Below, one piece after another: positions 53,167 through 62,146 of a stretch of 64,000 bases of DNA. The notes under the pieces were generated by a model that was not told where the DNA came from, ran no database searches, and was given only the letters and a program-made list of their open reading frames with translations. Position 1 is the first letter of the stretch. Every line of letters begins with the position of its first letter. Source of the stretch: JABDBE01 sp963832245. GTDB taxonomy: Bacteria; Acidobacteriota; Terriglobia; Terriglobales; Acidobacteriaceae. A program made the translations under genes and the position numbers. The stretch lies in NCBI GenBank assembly GCA_963832245.1, contig CAWHTG010000003.1, forward strand, positions 1,143,152 through 1,207,151, given 5' to 3'.

Positions 53167-54321
53167 TCAGCGGGCCGACGCTGAACTGGGCGTGTAGCTG
53201 TCCTGAACGACAATTTTGGCGCGGACGGTTTTGCCGTTGGAATCGACGATTTGGAGCGGTCCCCCAGTCTTCGGGTCAGTGAGTTCGACTCGTACAGTGC
53301 GGGGAGAGTTCATATCGAGGTTGCTGGAAGAGGTATAGGTAATGACGTATCGCACTTTCAGGTTCTCCAGCATGTCGTCATAGATTGGCGCGAGATCGAG
53401 CGTATTTTCCGGAACGTAGGCGCGGGCTCCCGAGACTCTGGCAAGCTCTTCCAGGGTCTTTTCTGCCTGGCTCCAATCAATGCGAACCATTGGACCCGCG
53501 TGAGCGTGAAGCTCGGCCGCTTGTCGCAAAACCTGCACCAGGCCGAGGACATAAATCGGAGTATCAGATGCTTGAGCGGCGTTCAAGGCGTCTTGATAGC
53601 TGGCTTTACTGAAGGTATCAATACCGGAAGAAATCAAGAGAATCGCCTTGCGTCCGTTGACCGGATGCATTTGCCCTAGCGTGAAGATAACCGCGTCGTA
53701 GAGATTGGTTCCCGAAAGCTCGGGCGTGCCGAGCCTCAGGCATAGGGTCTCGAAGGATAATTTGTCACGTGAGAACCCGCTCAAGTTTTGTACGTTATCA
53801 TTGTACTTCCAGGCTGCCATACTGTCGTTCTGGCTGAGTTCATCCACCGCGCGTTGGCAAGCCCTGGAGACTTCTTCGCCGAGATCCCGGTTCAGTCCGG
53901 GGGAATGGCCGCCAAATTCCATGAGCAATCCCAGGGAAACTGGAGCGTGTTCAACATCGACTGTCGCATTCTGCTGGCGGACACCATTCTCATACACGAC
54001 AAAATTCTCGCGACGGACGTTTGGGATGAAGTACCCGTTTGGATCCTGCACAAGCAACTTAATGGTCACCGTGCGCGTGGCGGGATCGAAGTGAATTTCG
54101 GTTTTCTGGTTGCCCTGTTTGCCCTTGAATAGCGGCTCGGTCGGCCGATTCGGCACCTGGATCTGCCCCCCGGTTGGCCTCTCAGAATCCTGCGATTTGC
54201 TTTTGGACGTTTCCGCACGCAAACTCTGCGATGGGGCTGCCACGGCAAGCAGCAACAGTGCGGGTAGCAGTGCGATTCTGCAGACGTCTTTTCCGCGCAC
54301 CATCGGCCGCGCCTTCTTCAT
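53167..54321 (-). CDS. Secreted VWA-domain protein
   Basis: About 384 aa from ATG 54321 (GGTGAGGG upstream); ATG 54303 is an alternative. A signal peptide (CRIALLPALLLLAVAAPSQS) and a polar linker precede VKLLVQDPNGYFIPNVRREN, an Ig-like segment, and then a von Willebrand A-like domain. Its normal DxSxS MIDAS motif is not obvious: the strand reads VSLGLLMEFGGHSPGLNRDL. This is the VWFA-related type common in Acidobacteriota. The C-terminal region has a transglutaminase-like or beta-sandwich composition (RVELTDPKTGGPLQIVDSNG). A role in surface adhesion or assembly is possible but not shown. Confidence 0.75.
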   Translation of the reverse strand: MKKARPMVRGKDVCRIALLPALLLLAVAAPSQSLRAETSKSKSQDSERPTGGQIQVPNRPTEPLFKGKQGNQKTEIHFDPATRTVTIKLLVQDPNGYFIPNVRRENFVVYENGVRQQNATVDVEHAPVSLGLLMEFGGHSPGLNRDLGEEVSRACQRAVDELSQNDSMAAWKYNDNVQNLSGFSRDKLSFETLCLRLGTPELSGTNLYDAVIFTLGQMHPVNGRKAILLISSGIDTFSKASYQDALNAAQASDTPIYVLGLVQVLRQAAELHAHAGPMVRIDWSQAEKTLEELARVSGARAYVPENTLDLAPIYDDMLENLKVRYVITYTSSSNLDMNSPRTVRVELTDPKTGGPLQIVDSNGKTVRAKIVVQDSYTPSSASAR

Positions 54322-54502
54322 CAGCACACCCTCACCACCCAACGATGCTAACCATTGGAGACCGTGCCAACAATTGATCGTGAGTGCGACATCCACTTGC
54401 GCAGGCGCGAGTAGAGTTGAGTAGGCATTGCGGTTGAAATGTTGCTACGACCTTGGACGTAGGAAGGAAGGGGAAAGAGGTCACAGTTGGAGGGCTCTTG
54501 GG

Positions 54503-54949
54503 TCAGGCCGCTGAGGCCGCTTCGGCTGACGATAACCAACTCTCCATCTGTTCGTGGTTTGCGAGACCGGCTTGTTGCGACACTAGGCGTCCATGCGCAA
54601 AGACTGCGAAGTTTGGGATGCCTCGCACGCTGAAGCGGACCGCCAGTTCCGGATAGCGCTCGGTGTCAACCTTAATTATGACAGCCCGCCCGGCCATGTC
54701 AGCGGCCGTACGCGCGACCTCGGGCGCTGCCATACGGCAAGGCCCGCACCACGCGGCCCAGAAATCCACCAAAACCGGGACACGGGCGTTCGCGACGATT
54801 TCGTCGAACAGTTGGGTATCCACTTCGAGAGGTTCGTCTACCGGGGGCACGGGGGATTTACAGGCGCCGCAGCGACCAGTATCGGCAAGATGTGCCGCCG
54901 GAATACGATTTTTTCGTCCGCAAACCTTACACACACGAATCACAGGCAT
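54503..54949 (-). CDS. trxC: Thioredoxin 2-type oxidoreductase
   Basis: 148 aa. The N-terminal zinc site has Cys7-xx-Cys10 and Cys27-xx-Cys30 (VCKVCGRK, GRCGACKSP), the mark of thioredoxin 2. The thioredoxin fold carries the active site WCGPC (Cys68, Cys71) in FWAAWCGPCRMAAP and the cis-proline loop RGIPNFAVF. It reduces protein disulphides in the cytoplasm and is often stress-induced. The C-terminus is slightly extended (SWLSSAEAASAA). It stands next to the VWA gene on the same strand. Confidence 0.93.
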   Translation of the reverse strand: MPVIRVCKVCGRKNRIPAAHLADTGRCGACKSPVPPVDEPLEVDTQLFDEIVANARVPVLVDFWAAWCGPCRMAAPEVARTAADMAGRAVIIKVDTERYPELAVRFSVRGIPNFAVFAHGRLVSQQAGLANHEQMESWLSSAEAASAA

Positions 54950-55280
54950 CGAACTGCCTCGGCACTTCCAAGTTGATGTAATGGAGTTACCGCGGGTTGT
55001 CCATACTTCTGAAGTCGTACCAGCTTCTCTGACTCGGGGAGGAGCCCACCCTACGCGTGCTTTCTGAGCCTGGATTCAGTCTCACGAAGAATTGTAAGGG
55101 ACACAGCCAGCCGATAGGATGCGGTAAAGATGCACTCGGCGCACGTTTACGCCGCATTACAGGAACGGAGTGAAATGAGCCGGGTACTGGGGATGGTGCC
55201 ATCTTCCGAAAGATGAGAAGACAGCGTACCGTCCCCACATCTTGATCACAGGAAGACAATCATCCGCTTTCGGAGGCCAC
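54950..55280. other. Divergent intergenic region
   Basis: No gene is supportable in the 331 bases between trxC and the HdeD-like gene. An imperfect inverted repeat around GATGGTGCCATCTTCCGAAAGATG is visible near 55192-55216. Confidence 0.35.
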
Positions 55281-55859
55281 ATGAGCGCAAGTCCACTGCT
55301 TATCGAATTCGACAACCTGAGGCACAAATGGGGATGGCTGCTGACGCTCGGAATCGTTATGGTGATTCTCGGAACCATCGCCTTCTTCATCACTCCAGCA
55401 GCCACTATCGGAACTGTGATAGTGCTGGGATGGCTCCTCGTAATTAGCGGCATCGTAGAGCTGATCCAGACATTTCGAATGCGAGCATGGGGCGGGATAT
55501 TTCTCCATCTGATTGGCGGGATCCTGGGAATCCTGATTGGCTTGCTCGTCGTCACCCACCCGGTGGCGGGCGCTCTTGCCTGGACGCTGCTGTTCGCGTC
55601 CTTCTTCACCGTCATTGGGACTTTCCGAATCGTCGCGGCACTGCGGCTGAAGTTCCCTAATTGGGGATGGGCACTTTTTGACGGGTTAGTCACGCTCGGC
55701 TTGGGCATCTTGCTTTGGGCCGAGTGGCCTTGGTCAGGAATATGGTTCATCGGTCTTGCGCTGGGCATTTCACTAGTTTTGCGCGGATGGACTTATGTAA
55801 TGTTCGCACTGGCGATTCACAGCCTGGTTTTGCCAGGTCAGGTCCGGCAAGCGGCGTAA
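55281..55859 (+). CDS. HdeD/DUF308 family membrane protein
   Basis: 192 aa from ATG 55281 with GGAGG 5 bases upstream. Six predicted membrane helices arranged as DUF308 pairs (WLLTLGIVMVILGTIAFFIT, GWLLVISGIVELIQTF, GIFLHLIGGILGILIGLLVV). HdeD-type proteins are linked to acid and envelope stress, but their mechanism is unclear. It sits directly before grpE (3 bases from its stop to that ATG) and has a paralogue at 62642. Confidence 0.88.
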   Translation: MSASPLLIEFDNLRHKWGWLLTLGIVMVILGTIAFFITPAATIGTVIVLGWLLVISGIVELIQTFRMRAWGGIFLHLIGGILGILIGLLVVTHPVAGALAWTLLFASFFTVIGTFRIVAALRLKFPNWGWALFDGLVTLGLGILLWAEWPWSGIWFIGLALGISLVLRGWTYVMFALAIHSLVLPGQVRQAA

Positions 55860-55862
55860 GTG

Positions 55863-56465
55863 ATGACGAACAACGATAAAGTTCTCCAGTTTGAGCGATT
55901 CGCTGCCGACCGCGAGCTTCCTTCCGCAGAAGCCGTTAAGGATGAAGCAACGCGGCCAGCGAAACCCGGAGAAGCGCCCGCGCCAAAAGTCCCGACGGAG
56001 ATAACCGAAGAACGAGAAGTTCTGCTCGATCGACTGGCGCGGGCGCAGGCAGATTTCGAAAATATTCGCCGGCGCCTGGCCAAGGAACAAGAAGACTTCA
56101 AAGAATTCGCTCTGACCGACGCGCTCAAGTCTCTGCTTCCCGTCCTCGACAGCTTCGATTGGGCGTTACAAACTCCAGCACAGAACCCCGCGGACTTCCG
56201 CTCCGGAGTCGAGCTCATCCGCAAGCAGTTGCACGAGGCTTTAAGCAAGCTTGGTGCAGAACCGATCACGGCGACCGGCGAACCCTTCGACCCGCGCGTC
56301 CACGAGGCGGTCGAGACCGTGGAAAGCTCATCGGCCGCGGACAACCATGTGATCAAAGAACTGCGGCGCGGGTACAAGTTGAAAGATCGGCTGCTGCGGC
56401 CCGCTATGGTTGTGGTAGCGCGAAATTCGGGTGGAATTCAGGAAGATCACTCGAACGCGGGTTGA
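55863..56465 (+). CDS. grpE: GrpE nucleotide exchange factor
   Basis: 200 aa. An N-terminal disordered head is followed by the GrpE coiled coil (LDRLARAQADFENIRRRLAK, VLDSFDWALQ) and the beta domain with PFDPRVHEAVETV and VIKELRRGYKLKDRLLRPAM. GrpE releases ADP from DnaK. A GTG at 55860 immediately precedes the chosen ATG. dnaK and dnaJ are not adjacent, so this may be a second, stress-block copy. The end overlaps the converging baeRF gene by 19 bases. Confidence 0.93.
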   Translation: MTNNDKVLQFERFAADRELPSAEAVKDEATRPAKPGEAPAPKVPTEITEEREVLLDRLARAQADFENIRRRLAKEQEDFKEFALTDALKSLLPVLDSFDWALQTPAQNPADFRSGVELIRKQLHEALSKLGAEPITATGEPFDPRVHEAVETVESSSAADNHVIKELRRGYKLKDRLLRPAMVVVARNSGGIQEDHSNAG

Positions 56466-57736
56466 CTTGTCCAGTTGTACACCACAGCAGCAATTCCGTC
56501 ATATTTAGTTAAGAGATCTTTAGTTAAGAGATCCTGGGCGTACTCAACAATCGTAGTGCCTACACCGTGAAGGCGTGCGATCTCGATGAGTTCATCGATT
56601 ACGTTCTCGACAGGAAGCAGTTGGTTGCCGCAAAAAGGGCAATCTGTCGCTTCGAGTGACAGGTAGTGGTGTTGTTTACACACAAACCCTTCGTGTTGGA
56701 GATTTGCGCTCACTACCAGCTTTCGGAGCTGAAACAGGTTGCCGGCGTCGATCACGTCGCGTAACCCCGAAACGATTTCCGCCGGCTTGTGCTGACCCAA
56801 CTCCTCAATGGCACTCTTTTCGCGCGTCGTCTTGTACTCGCGAAGCGCGCTTTCGATCAGCCCCTTGCGGTCGCGCGGATCAGCCGCCGGCGCGCCGTAG
56901 ATGCGGCTGATGACCTTTTCCTTGAGAGACTGGTGAAGAAATTCTTCCAGAAGATGCTCCACTCGTTCCTCCCCCATGAAGACCAGCACATTGCAGGTAT
57001 GTTCGTGGAAAAGACGATAGGCATGTCGAGCCGTTTCCTTCAGATGCCATTGCAAGTGAGTCAGGCGGTGCCTCTGGACCTTGCCTGGAATCGACGCGTC
57101 GACTGAATCAGTAGGCACAAAGGAACGAATTCGATCGACTTCCTGACAGTAGCCCAGGTGGTAGATAAGGAATTGGCTTTCCGGTTTCGAGACCTCGGTG
57201 AACAAAACCCGCACGTTCTGCTCGATGACGGCTTCGAGGGGCACAACGTAAGGATCGGCATCAATGATCAGTTTGTCGGCGGTGTGTACCGGCAACCCCA
57301 GGACCCGATTGAGATCTTCGCCGCACTTGAAGATAATCACCGTACCAAGTTCTATCGGAAGCAAGTGCTCCAGGAAAGTCTCGATTTCTTCCATGTCGTG
57401 GTCCAACCGATCTTGCTGCCGGCGCGAGAGCGAACTGATGAAACTCTGCCGCTTCTCGTACTCAGCCGTTTTCAACGAGCGAAAGGCCCGCGCTAAGCCT
57501 TTTCCCCGCGGCACGAGCTTTGGGGCGGTTAGGGATAGATACAGGCTGACTACCGGGCTCACACACTCGGTTTCGATAATGGCCCTGATATCCCGCTGCG
57601 AGATCAGGCGCCATTCCACCGGAGCCTTCAGCAAAGACTTGTGCTGCGGCGCCGCATCGTTCTCGCTCTGCGGCTTGAGTTGGTGCAATGTCGCGATTCG
57701 CCTTTCTGGTTCCTGGTTCGCGGACAAGTCGTTCAT
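56447..57736 (-). CDS. baeRF family (eRF1-like) protein
   Basis: 429 aa. The layout fits bacterial/archaeal eRF1-related proteins: an N-terminal domain (VVSLYLSLTAPKLVPRGKGL, FLEHLLPIELGTVIIFKCGE), then a central RNase H-like domain (VRVLFTEVSKPESQFLIYHL) and a C-terminal L7Ae-like half with DCPFCGNQLLP (CxxC). The functional GGQ motif of release factors is not visible. These proteins are proposed to act in translation stress or ribosome rescue. The C-terminal LLTKDLLTK comes from a 15-bp tandem duplication. Confidence 0.75.
   Translation of the reverse strand: MNDLSANQEPERRIATLHQLKPQSENDAAPQHKSLLKAPVEWRLISQRDIRAIIETECVSPVVSLYLSLTAPKLVPRGKGLARAFRSLKTAEYEKRQSFISSLSRRQQDRLDHDMEEIETFLEHLLPIELGTVIIFKCGEDLNRVLGLPVHTADKLIIDADPYVVPLEAVIEQNVRVLFTEVSKPESQFLIYHLGYCQEVDRIRSFVPTDSVDASIPGKVQRHRLTHLQWHLKETARHAYRLFHEHTCNVLVFMGEERVEHLLEEFLHQSLKEKVISRIYGAPAADPRDRKGLIESALREYKTTREKSAIEELGQHKPAEIVSGLRDVIDAGNLFQLRKLVVSANLQHEGFVCKQHHYLSLEATDCPFCGNQLLPVENVIDELIEIARLHGVGTTIVEYAQDLLTKDLLTKYDGIAAVVYNWTSQPAFE
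56504..56533 (+). repeat. 15-bp tandem duplication in baeRF gene
   Basis: Two perfect copies of TTTAGTTAAGAGATC lie end to end. They add five residues (LLTKD repeated) near the C-terminus without breaking the frame. Confidence 0.85.
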
Positions 57737-57789
57737 ATATCCCCTTGGGAACCGAATGATCGGTCAAATGGTTGCGAGCTGATCCAGAA

Positions 57790-58155
57790 TCAAACCTGCC
57801 CTGATTGGCCGCGCTCCGGTTCAGAAGACGTCGTGTTGACGGGCTTCGAGGTCATCACATTCCACTGTGCCTCCGGCGCAGCCGGAATAATCATCACAAG
57901 CACTTTCTGACCCACACCCCAGCCCACCGTGTTGGGCAGGCGCAACTCTGCGTACAAGGGTTCAGCTCCTTCGACGGACACTGTCACTCGTTCCATCAGG
58001 TCGGGATAGAGTCCTCTCCTGGAAACATCGCTGATGTTGCCCACGAGTCTTAAACTATCAGTGTTCACAAGGCACCTCCGAAGTCCAGCCCGTCTGGACG
58101 TTTCCTGGCCAACGTAATCCATTAGATCGATTGCACGAATTCCACTGTGAGACAT
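57790..58155 (-). CDS. Hypothetical protein
   Basis: 121 aa: RRCLVNTDSLRLVGNISDVS, RRGLYPDLMERVTVSVEGAE, RLPNTVGWGVGQKVLVMIIP. The repeated beta pattern suggests a small barrel. No domain is named with confidence. It lies between the baeRF gene and the two-component block, on the same strand. Confidence 0.55.
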   Translation of the reverse strand: MSHSGIRAIDLMDYVGQETSRRAGLRRCLVNTDSLRLVGNISDVSRRGLYPDLMERVTVSVEGAEPLYAELRLPNTVGWGVGQKVLVMIIPAAPEAQWNVMTSKPVNTTSSEPERGQSGQV

Positions 58156-58376
58156 ACTAGGAGCCCGCGCATGTTAAGAACAATTCCTCGTGAGACTGAA
58201 TCGATCTTTAGAAAGGACGGCTAGTACCAATCGCACCCAGGGTGGAATACGGGTTTACGACTTTTGGTTTAGCCGACACTAGATTCGGTCTCACTAAAAC
58301 GAAATCTGATCCCTGAGAAACCAATTCGTGCACGGTTCCAGCACGCTTGCTTCCTGGCTTCACACGGGACTCAAGG

Positions 58377-59231
58377 TCATGCCGCAACAGCAGTGTCCAT
58401 ACGAACCAGCCCTCGATTCACTGCCAAGCCTATAGCCTCGGTGCGCCCGCTCGCTTGCAACTTTTCGAGGATGTGCGTGACGTGCACCTTGACCGTAGCT
58501 TCACTGATATCCAGCGCCACTCCAATTTCCTTGTTGCTCTTGCCCTTGGCAACAGCGTGCATGACTTCCATCTCCCGGGGCGTCAATTCGCGAACCGTGA
58601 CGCGCTTCGCGAGTTTGGCTCCCACCTCCGGTGGAATCCAGGTCTTGCCCTGAGCCACCGCGTGGATACAATCGACGATCTCTTCAGCCGGGGCGTCTTT
58701 GAGAAGAATTCCTTGCGCCCCTGCCCGCAGAGCCCGGTAAATGTCCTCTTCACTCTGGTAGATAGTAACGACGATGAGTCGAGCCGCAGGGACTTTCTCA
58801 CAGATCGCACTGATGGCTTCCACCCCGTCCATGACCGGCATTCGCAGGTCGAGAAGGGCAACATCGGGGGGTTGCGCAAGGAATATTTCCACGGCTTCCC
58901 TGCCGTTGCGGGCCTGGGCGACGACCTGCATGTCGGACTGCCGGTTAATCAAGGCCACAAGTCCCTCCAGCACGACGGGATGGTCGTCGGCAACGAGGAG
59001 CGTTGTCGGCGTCCTCGCATCCGGCTGGAGTGAGCGCTCCTCCGTGCGCTGCAAATCGGCTGTTAATTGACCGTTGCCGCCCTGCGGAAGTGCCCGGGAA
59101 TGTCCTTGCTTCTGCAGCATCTCTCGAATCCTCTTTCCTGCGGGGCTGGTGTCAGGTCGTACTCCAAATGCGGCGGTATGTCGGCCACCGCGTGAGCGCA
59201 AATCAATATTATTGCTTCCAATCGTTGGCAT
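58377..59231 (-). CDS. NarL/LuxR-type response regulator
   Basis: About 284 aa from ATG 59231, which has AGGAGGAG 5 bases upstream. The first ~75 residues are polar and unrelated to the domain. A receiver domain follows (LLVADDHPVVLEGLVALINR; phospho-Asp in VALLDLRMPVMDG; Lys in ILLKDAPAEE), then a LuxR-type HTH (LTPREMEVMHAVAKGKSNKE, ISEATVKVHVTHILEKLQ). It is a DNA-binding transcription factor controlled by phosphorylation. It is the last gene of a four-gene two-component run on the minus strand. Confidence 0.92.
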   Translation of the reverse strand: MPTIGSNNIDLRSRGGRHTAAFGVRPDTSPAGKRIREMLQKQGHSRALPQGGNGQLTADLQRTEERSLQPDARTPTTLLVADDHPVVLEGLVALINRQSDMQVVAQARNGREAVEIFLAQPPDVALLDLRMPVMDGVEAISAICEKVPAARLIVVTIYQSEEDIYRALRAGAQGILLKDAPAEEIVDCIHAVAQGKTWIPPEVGAKLAKRVTVRELTPREMEVMHAVAKGKSNKEIGVALDISEATVKVHVTHILEKLQASGRTEAIGLAVNRGLVRMDTAVAA

Positions 59232-59327
59232 AACTCCTCCTGTTTCTAAACTGCGATCAGGTGACGGTTGAGCGGTCTGACGGGACCCCACCCGTTCAAG
59301 CCACGGTAATGGAATATCGGAGACTCT

Positions 59328-59798
59328 CTATTTTAGAGCTAGATCAATAGCATCCAACAAAGCTCTATCGTCCACGGGTTTGCCCAGGAAAGCGACAGCG
59401 CCCGCCTGCAGAGCCTGGGTTCGCACCTCTTGTTCATCGTGCGCCGACACAAAAACGATCGGCACCAGGTTGTGCTCGGAGGCCAGACGAGCCTGCAGAT
59501 CCAATCCGCTCATCCCGGGTAGCCTTAGGTCGAGAATGACGCAAGCGCTCTCCTCATGATCGCCAGAGGCTATGAAGTCTTCGGCCGAGGCAAACGTCTG
59601 CGTTCTAAAGCCTGCTGCCTTGATGAGTCTGGCGAGGGACTTTCGAACCCACTCGTCATCATCCACAATTGCTATCAGAGCGGCTTTGGGCGCGGTCCCC
59701 CCTTGCCGTCCCAAGAATGCGAGTGTTCCTAGTATCACCTCTGGAGGTGGCTGGTACGCCATCGCTCGGTCTGCACCGTAGTCAAGTAGAGAGTTCAT
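59328..59798 (-). CDS. Stand-alone receiver protein
   Basis: 156 aa with AGAGG 8 bases before the ATG. A ~40-residue head is followed by a complete receiver domain: IAIVDDDEWVRKSLARLIKA, phospho-Asp in CVILDLRLPGMSG, Lys in FLGKPVDDRALL. No output domain. It may act as a phosphate sink or partner for the kinase at 60506, with which it shares orientation and neighbourhood. Confidence 0.9.
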   Translation of the reverse strand: MNSLLDYGADRAMAYQPPPEVILGTLAFLGRQGGTAPKAALIAIVDDDEWVRKSLARLIKAAGFRTQTFASAEDFIASGDHEESACVILDLRLPGMSGLDLQARLASEHNLVPIVFVSAHDEQEVRTQALQAGAVAFLGKPVDDRALLDAIDLALK

Positions 59799-59870
59799 AT
59801 CGTTACCTCTTTATAAGCGGAGAATAACCCTGGCGACGAAGCTTGTCTATTGGACCTTGGCCCCACTTGG

Positions 59871-60497
59871 TTAGGCTTTTGGGGAAGTGATTTTCAATTT
59901 TTCGGCCATGCGGATCAAGTCGGCCAGCGATTCGGCCTTCATCTTGTGCATGACTTGGCTGCGATGCACCTTGATCGTCTTTTCGCTGGCACCGAGTTGC
60001 GACGCAACTTGCTTGTTCAGCCATCCGCCGGCGACCAGAGGAAAAACCTCCCGCTCGCGAAGCGTCAACGACTCGTAGCGACATTGCAAGTCGAAGATTT
60101 CAGCCCGCTGTTCTCGCAGCGTCCGATGTTGTTGAATCCCGTGCTGGATCGCCTCCAGAAGCTCCTGCTCCCGGAAAGGCTTGGTCAGGAACTCGACCGC
60201 CCCAGCTTTCATCGCACGAACCGACATCGGGATATCGCCGTGACCAGTGACAAAAATAATGGGTAGAGTAATGTTTGCTTTGGCAAGTTCTTGCTGCAGG
60301 TCCAGCCCGCTCAGATCGGGCAGGCGCACATCGAGCACCAGGCAGCCCGGCACGTCCGGGCGCTTGCCGCGCAGAAACTCTTGAGCCGAGCTATAGGTTT
60401 GGACTTCAATGCCCACCGATCGAACTAGTCTCTTGACGGATGCACAGACAGTTGGTTCGTCGTCCACGACAAAAACGATAGGACCGCTTTCATTCAT
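59871..60497 (-). CDS. FixJ-type response regulator
   Basis: 208 aa. Receiver: IVFVVDDEPTVCASVKRLVR, phospho-Asp in CLVLDVRLPDLSG, Lys in FLTKPFREQELL. LuxR-type HTH: LTLREREVFPLVAGGWLNKQ and ASEKTIKVHRSQVMHKM. The whole length fits FixJ/TtrR-like regulators. It starts 8 bases after the stop of the upstream PAS histidine kinase, making a clear kinase-regulator pair. Confidence 0.93.
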   Translation of the reverse strand: MNESGPIVFVVDDEPTVCASVKRLVRSVGIEVQTYSSAQEFLRGKRPDVPGCLVLDVRLPDLSGLDLQQELAKANITLPIIFVTGHGDIPMSVRAMKAGAVEFLTKPFREQELLEAIQHGIQQHRTLREQRAEIFDLQCRYESLTLREREVFPLVAGGWLNKQVASQLGASEKTIKVHRSQVMHKMKAESLADLIRMAEKLKITSPKA

Positions 60498-60505
60498 AGC
60501 TTCCT

Positions 60506-62146
60506 TCAGGCGCAGGCTGGCAGTGTGAACTGGAAGGTTACCCCCTGGCCGTCATTGGGCGTAAGCCACAGCCGACCTCCGTGGGTTTCCACGATGGAAC
60601 GGCTGATCGGCAACCCCATTCCCATTCCCTCGGGCTTGGTGGTAAAAAAAGCGTCGAACACATGGCCAATATTCTTGGGGTCGAGTCCCAAACCAGAGTC
60701 CTGTACACTGACCAGCACTCCTCCCGATTCGTGGGGCTGCGACCGCAGCACCAAGACCCGCGAACGGTCGCTCACAGAGGTCATGGCCTCGACGCCATTC
60801 ATAATCAGGTTCAAGAGGACCTGCTGCAATTGGATTCGATCTCCTCGTACGGGCGCGAGTCCAGGAAGCAGTTCGGTCCTTACAGAGACATTGTGCTTTT
60901 CCAGTTGGCCAGGCGCGAGCGCGAGAACTTCGCGAATCACTTGGTTGATATCCACTTGGGCCTTTGCCGGAGCTGCTTTCTTCAAGAACGTGCGTACCCG
61001 CGAAATGATCTCCCCGGCGCGAGTTCCCGCCTCCGCGATATCTGCCACTGCCAGCCGCACCTCGTCGAGATCCGGTGGTTTGGTGGCAAGCAATCGGCTG
61101 CTGGCATTGGCGTTATTCACGATCGCAGCAAGGGGTTGATTGATTTCGTGAGCAATCGACGCTGCCAGTTCGCCCATGGTGGTTACGCGAGCCATGTGAG
61201 CAAGTTCGGACATTGCTTTCTGCAGAGCCTGCTCCGTCTGTTTGCGCTCCGTGAGATCGCGTGTGATCTTCGAGAAACCCACTAGTCTTCCTGGCTGGTC
61301 GTGCAAGGCGGTAATTACAACGCTCGCCCAGAAGCGCGAGCCATCTTTGCGCACGCGCCAAGCTTCGTTGGCGAACCGGCCTTGCTCAACCGCTACTTTG
61401 AGTTCCATCTCCGGCTCGCCACACTCCACATCTTCGGCCGAAAAGAAACGAGAGAAGTGCTGGCCGACGATCTCCTCCGTTCGGTACCCCTTGATATGCT
61501 CCGCCCCGACATTCCAGCTGGTAACAATCCCATTCGGATCCAGCATGTAAATCGCGTAATCCTGCACGGTTTCAACCAACAAGCGAAAGCGTTCTTCGCT
61601 GCGGCGTAACGCATCCTCGGTCCGCATGCGCTGTGCGATCTCAACCACCAACGCCGCATTGGATTTGGTGAGTTCCACTGTTCGCTCCTGAACGCGTACT
61701 TCCAGCTCCATCTTCGCGTTGCTGAGCGCCTCCTGTGCGCGCTTCCGTTCAGCGATTTCGTGCCTCAATTCCTCAGGGCTAGGCAGAGCGAGCGCCTGAG
61801 GAACCAGGCGCACAAGCAGGATGGAGGTGGGGACGGATACTAAGGCAGTCACGGCCTTAACCGCACCAGACAACCAGTAGCTAGCATGCCAGAGAGTCCA
61901 CACCTCCATAGCGTGGGTGGCGCCACAGGCCAGAATGAACACTCCAAAACACACAAACATCCAGTTGAATGGCAGATCTCGTCTTTTGCGAATGAAATGG
62001 ATAAGAGTGATCGGGATAGAGAAATAGGCCAACGCGATCAGAGAGTCTGAAACAACATGCAGCCAGACCAGACGCGTGTTCCACAAATAGCAATATCCAT
62101 GCGGCATGAAATCGTTGGGAGATAAAAAGGCTCTGAGGAAGTCCAT
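60506..62146 (-). CDS. Histidine kinase with ethylene-receptor-like sensor and PAS
   Basis: About 546 aa from ATG 62146 (GAGG upstream, membrane segment follows at once). Three membrane helices (DSLIALAYFSIPITLIHFI, FNWMFVCFGVFILACGATHA, SGAVKAVTALVSVPTSILLV) match the ethylene-receptor transmembrane domain of plant ETR1, including the copper-ligand Cys and His in ACGATHAMEVW. Then comes a coiled coil, a PAS domain (FRLLVETVQDYAIYMLDPNG), an H-box (GELAASIAHEINQPLAAIVN), and a catalytic domain with NLIMNGVEAM, DSGLGLDPKN and GMGMGLPISRSI. Copper or ethylene binding is a family-based inference. It is operonic with the FixJ regulator. Confidence 0.85.
   Translation of the reverse strand: MDFLRAFLSPNDFMPHGYCYLWNTRLVWLHVVSDSLIALAYFSIPITLIHFIRKRRDLPFNWMFVCFGVFILACGATHAMEVWTLWHASYWLSGAVKAVTALVSVPTSILLVRLVPQALALPSPEELRHEIAERKRAQEALSNAKMELEVRVQERTVELTKSNAALVVEIAQRMRTEDALRRSEERFRLLVETVQDYAIYMLDPNGIVTSWNVGAEHIKGYRTEEIVGQHFSRFFSAEDVECGEPEMELKVAVEQGRFANEAWRVRKDGSRFWASVVITALHDQPGRLVGFSKITRDLTERKQTEQALQKAMSELAHMARVTTMGELAASIAHEINQPLAAIVNNANASSRLLATKPPDLDEVRLAVADIAEAGTRAGEIISRVRTFLKKAAPAKAQVDINQVIREVLALAPGQLEKHNVSVRTELLPGLAPVRGDRIQLQQVLLNLIMNGVEAMTSVSDRSRVLVLRSQPHESGGVLVSVQDSGLGLDPKNIGHVFDAFFTTKPEGMGMGLPISRSIVETHGGRLWLTPNDGQGVTFQFTLPACA

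Noticed and set aside
59871..60266. Plus-strand frames antisense to the two-component genes
   Set aside because: Antisense shadows in a GC-rich gene; the minus-strand products have clear domains.
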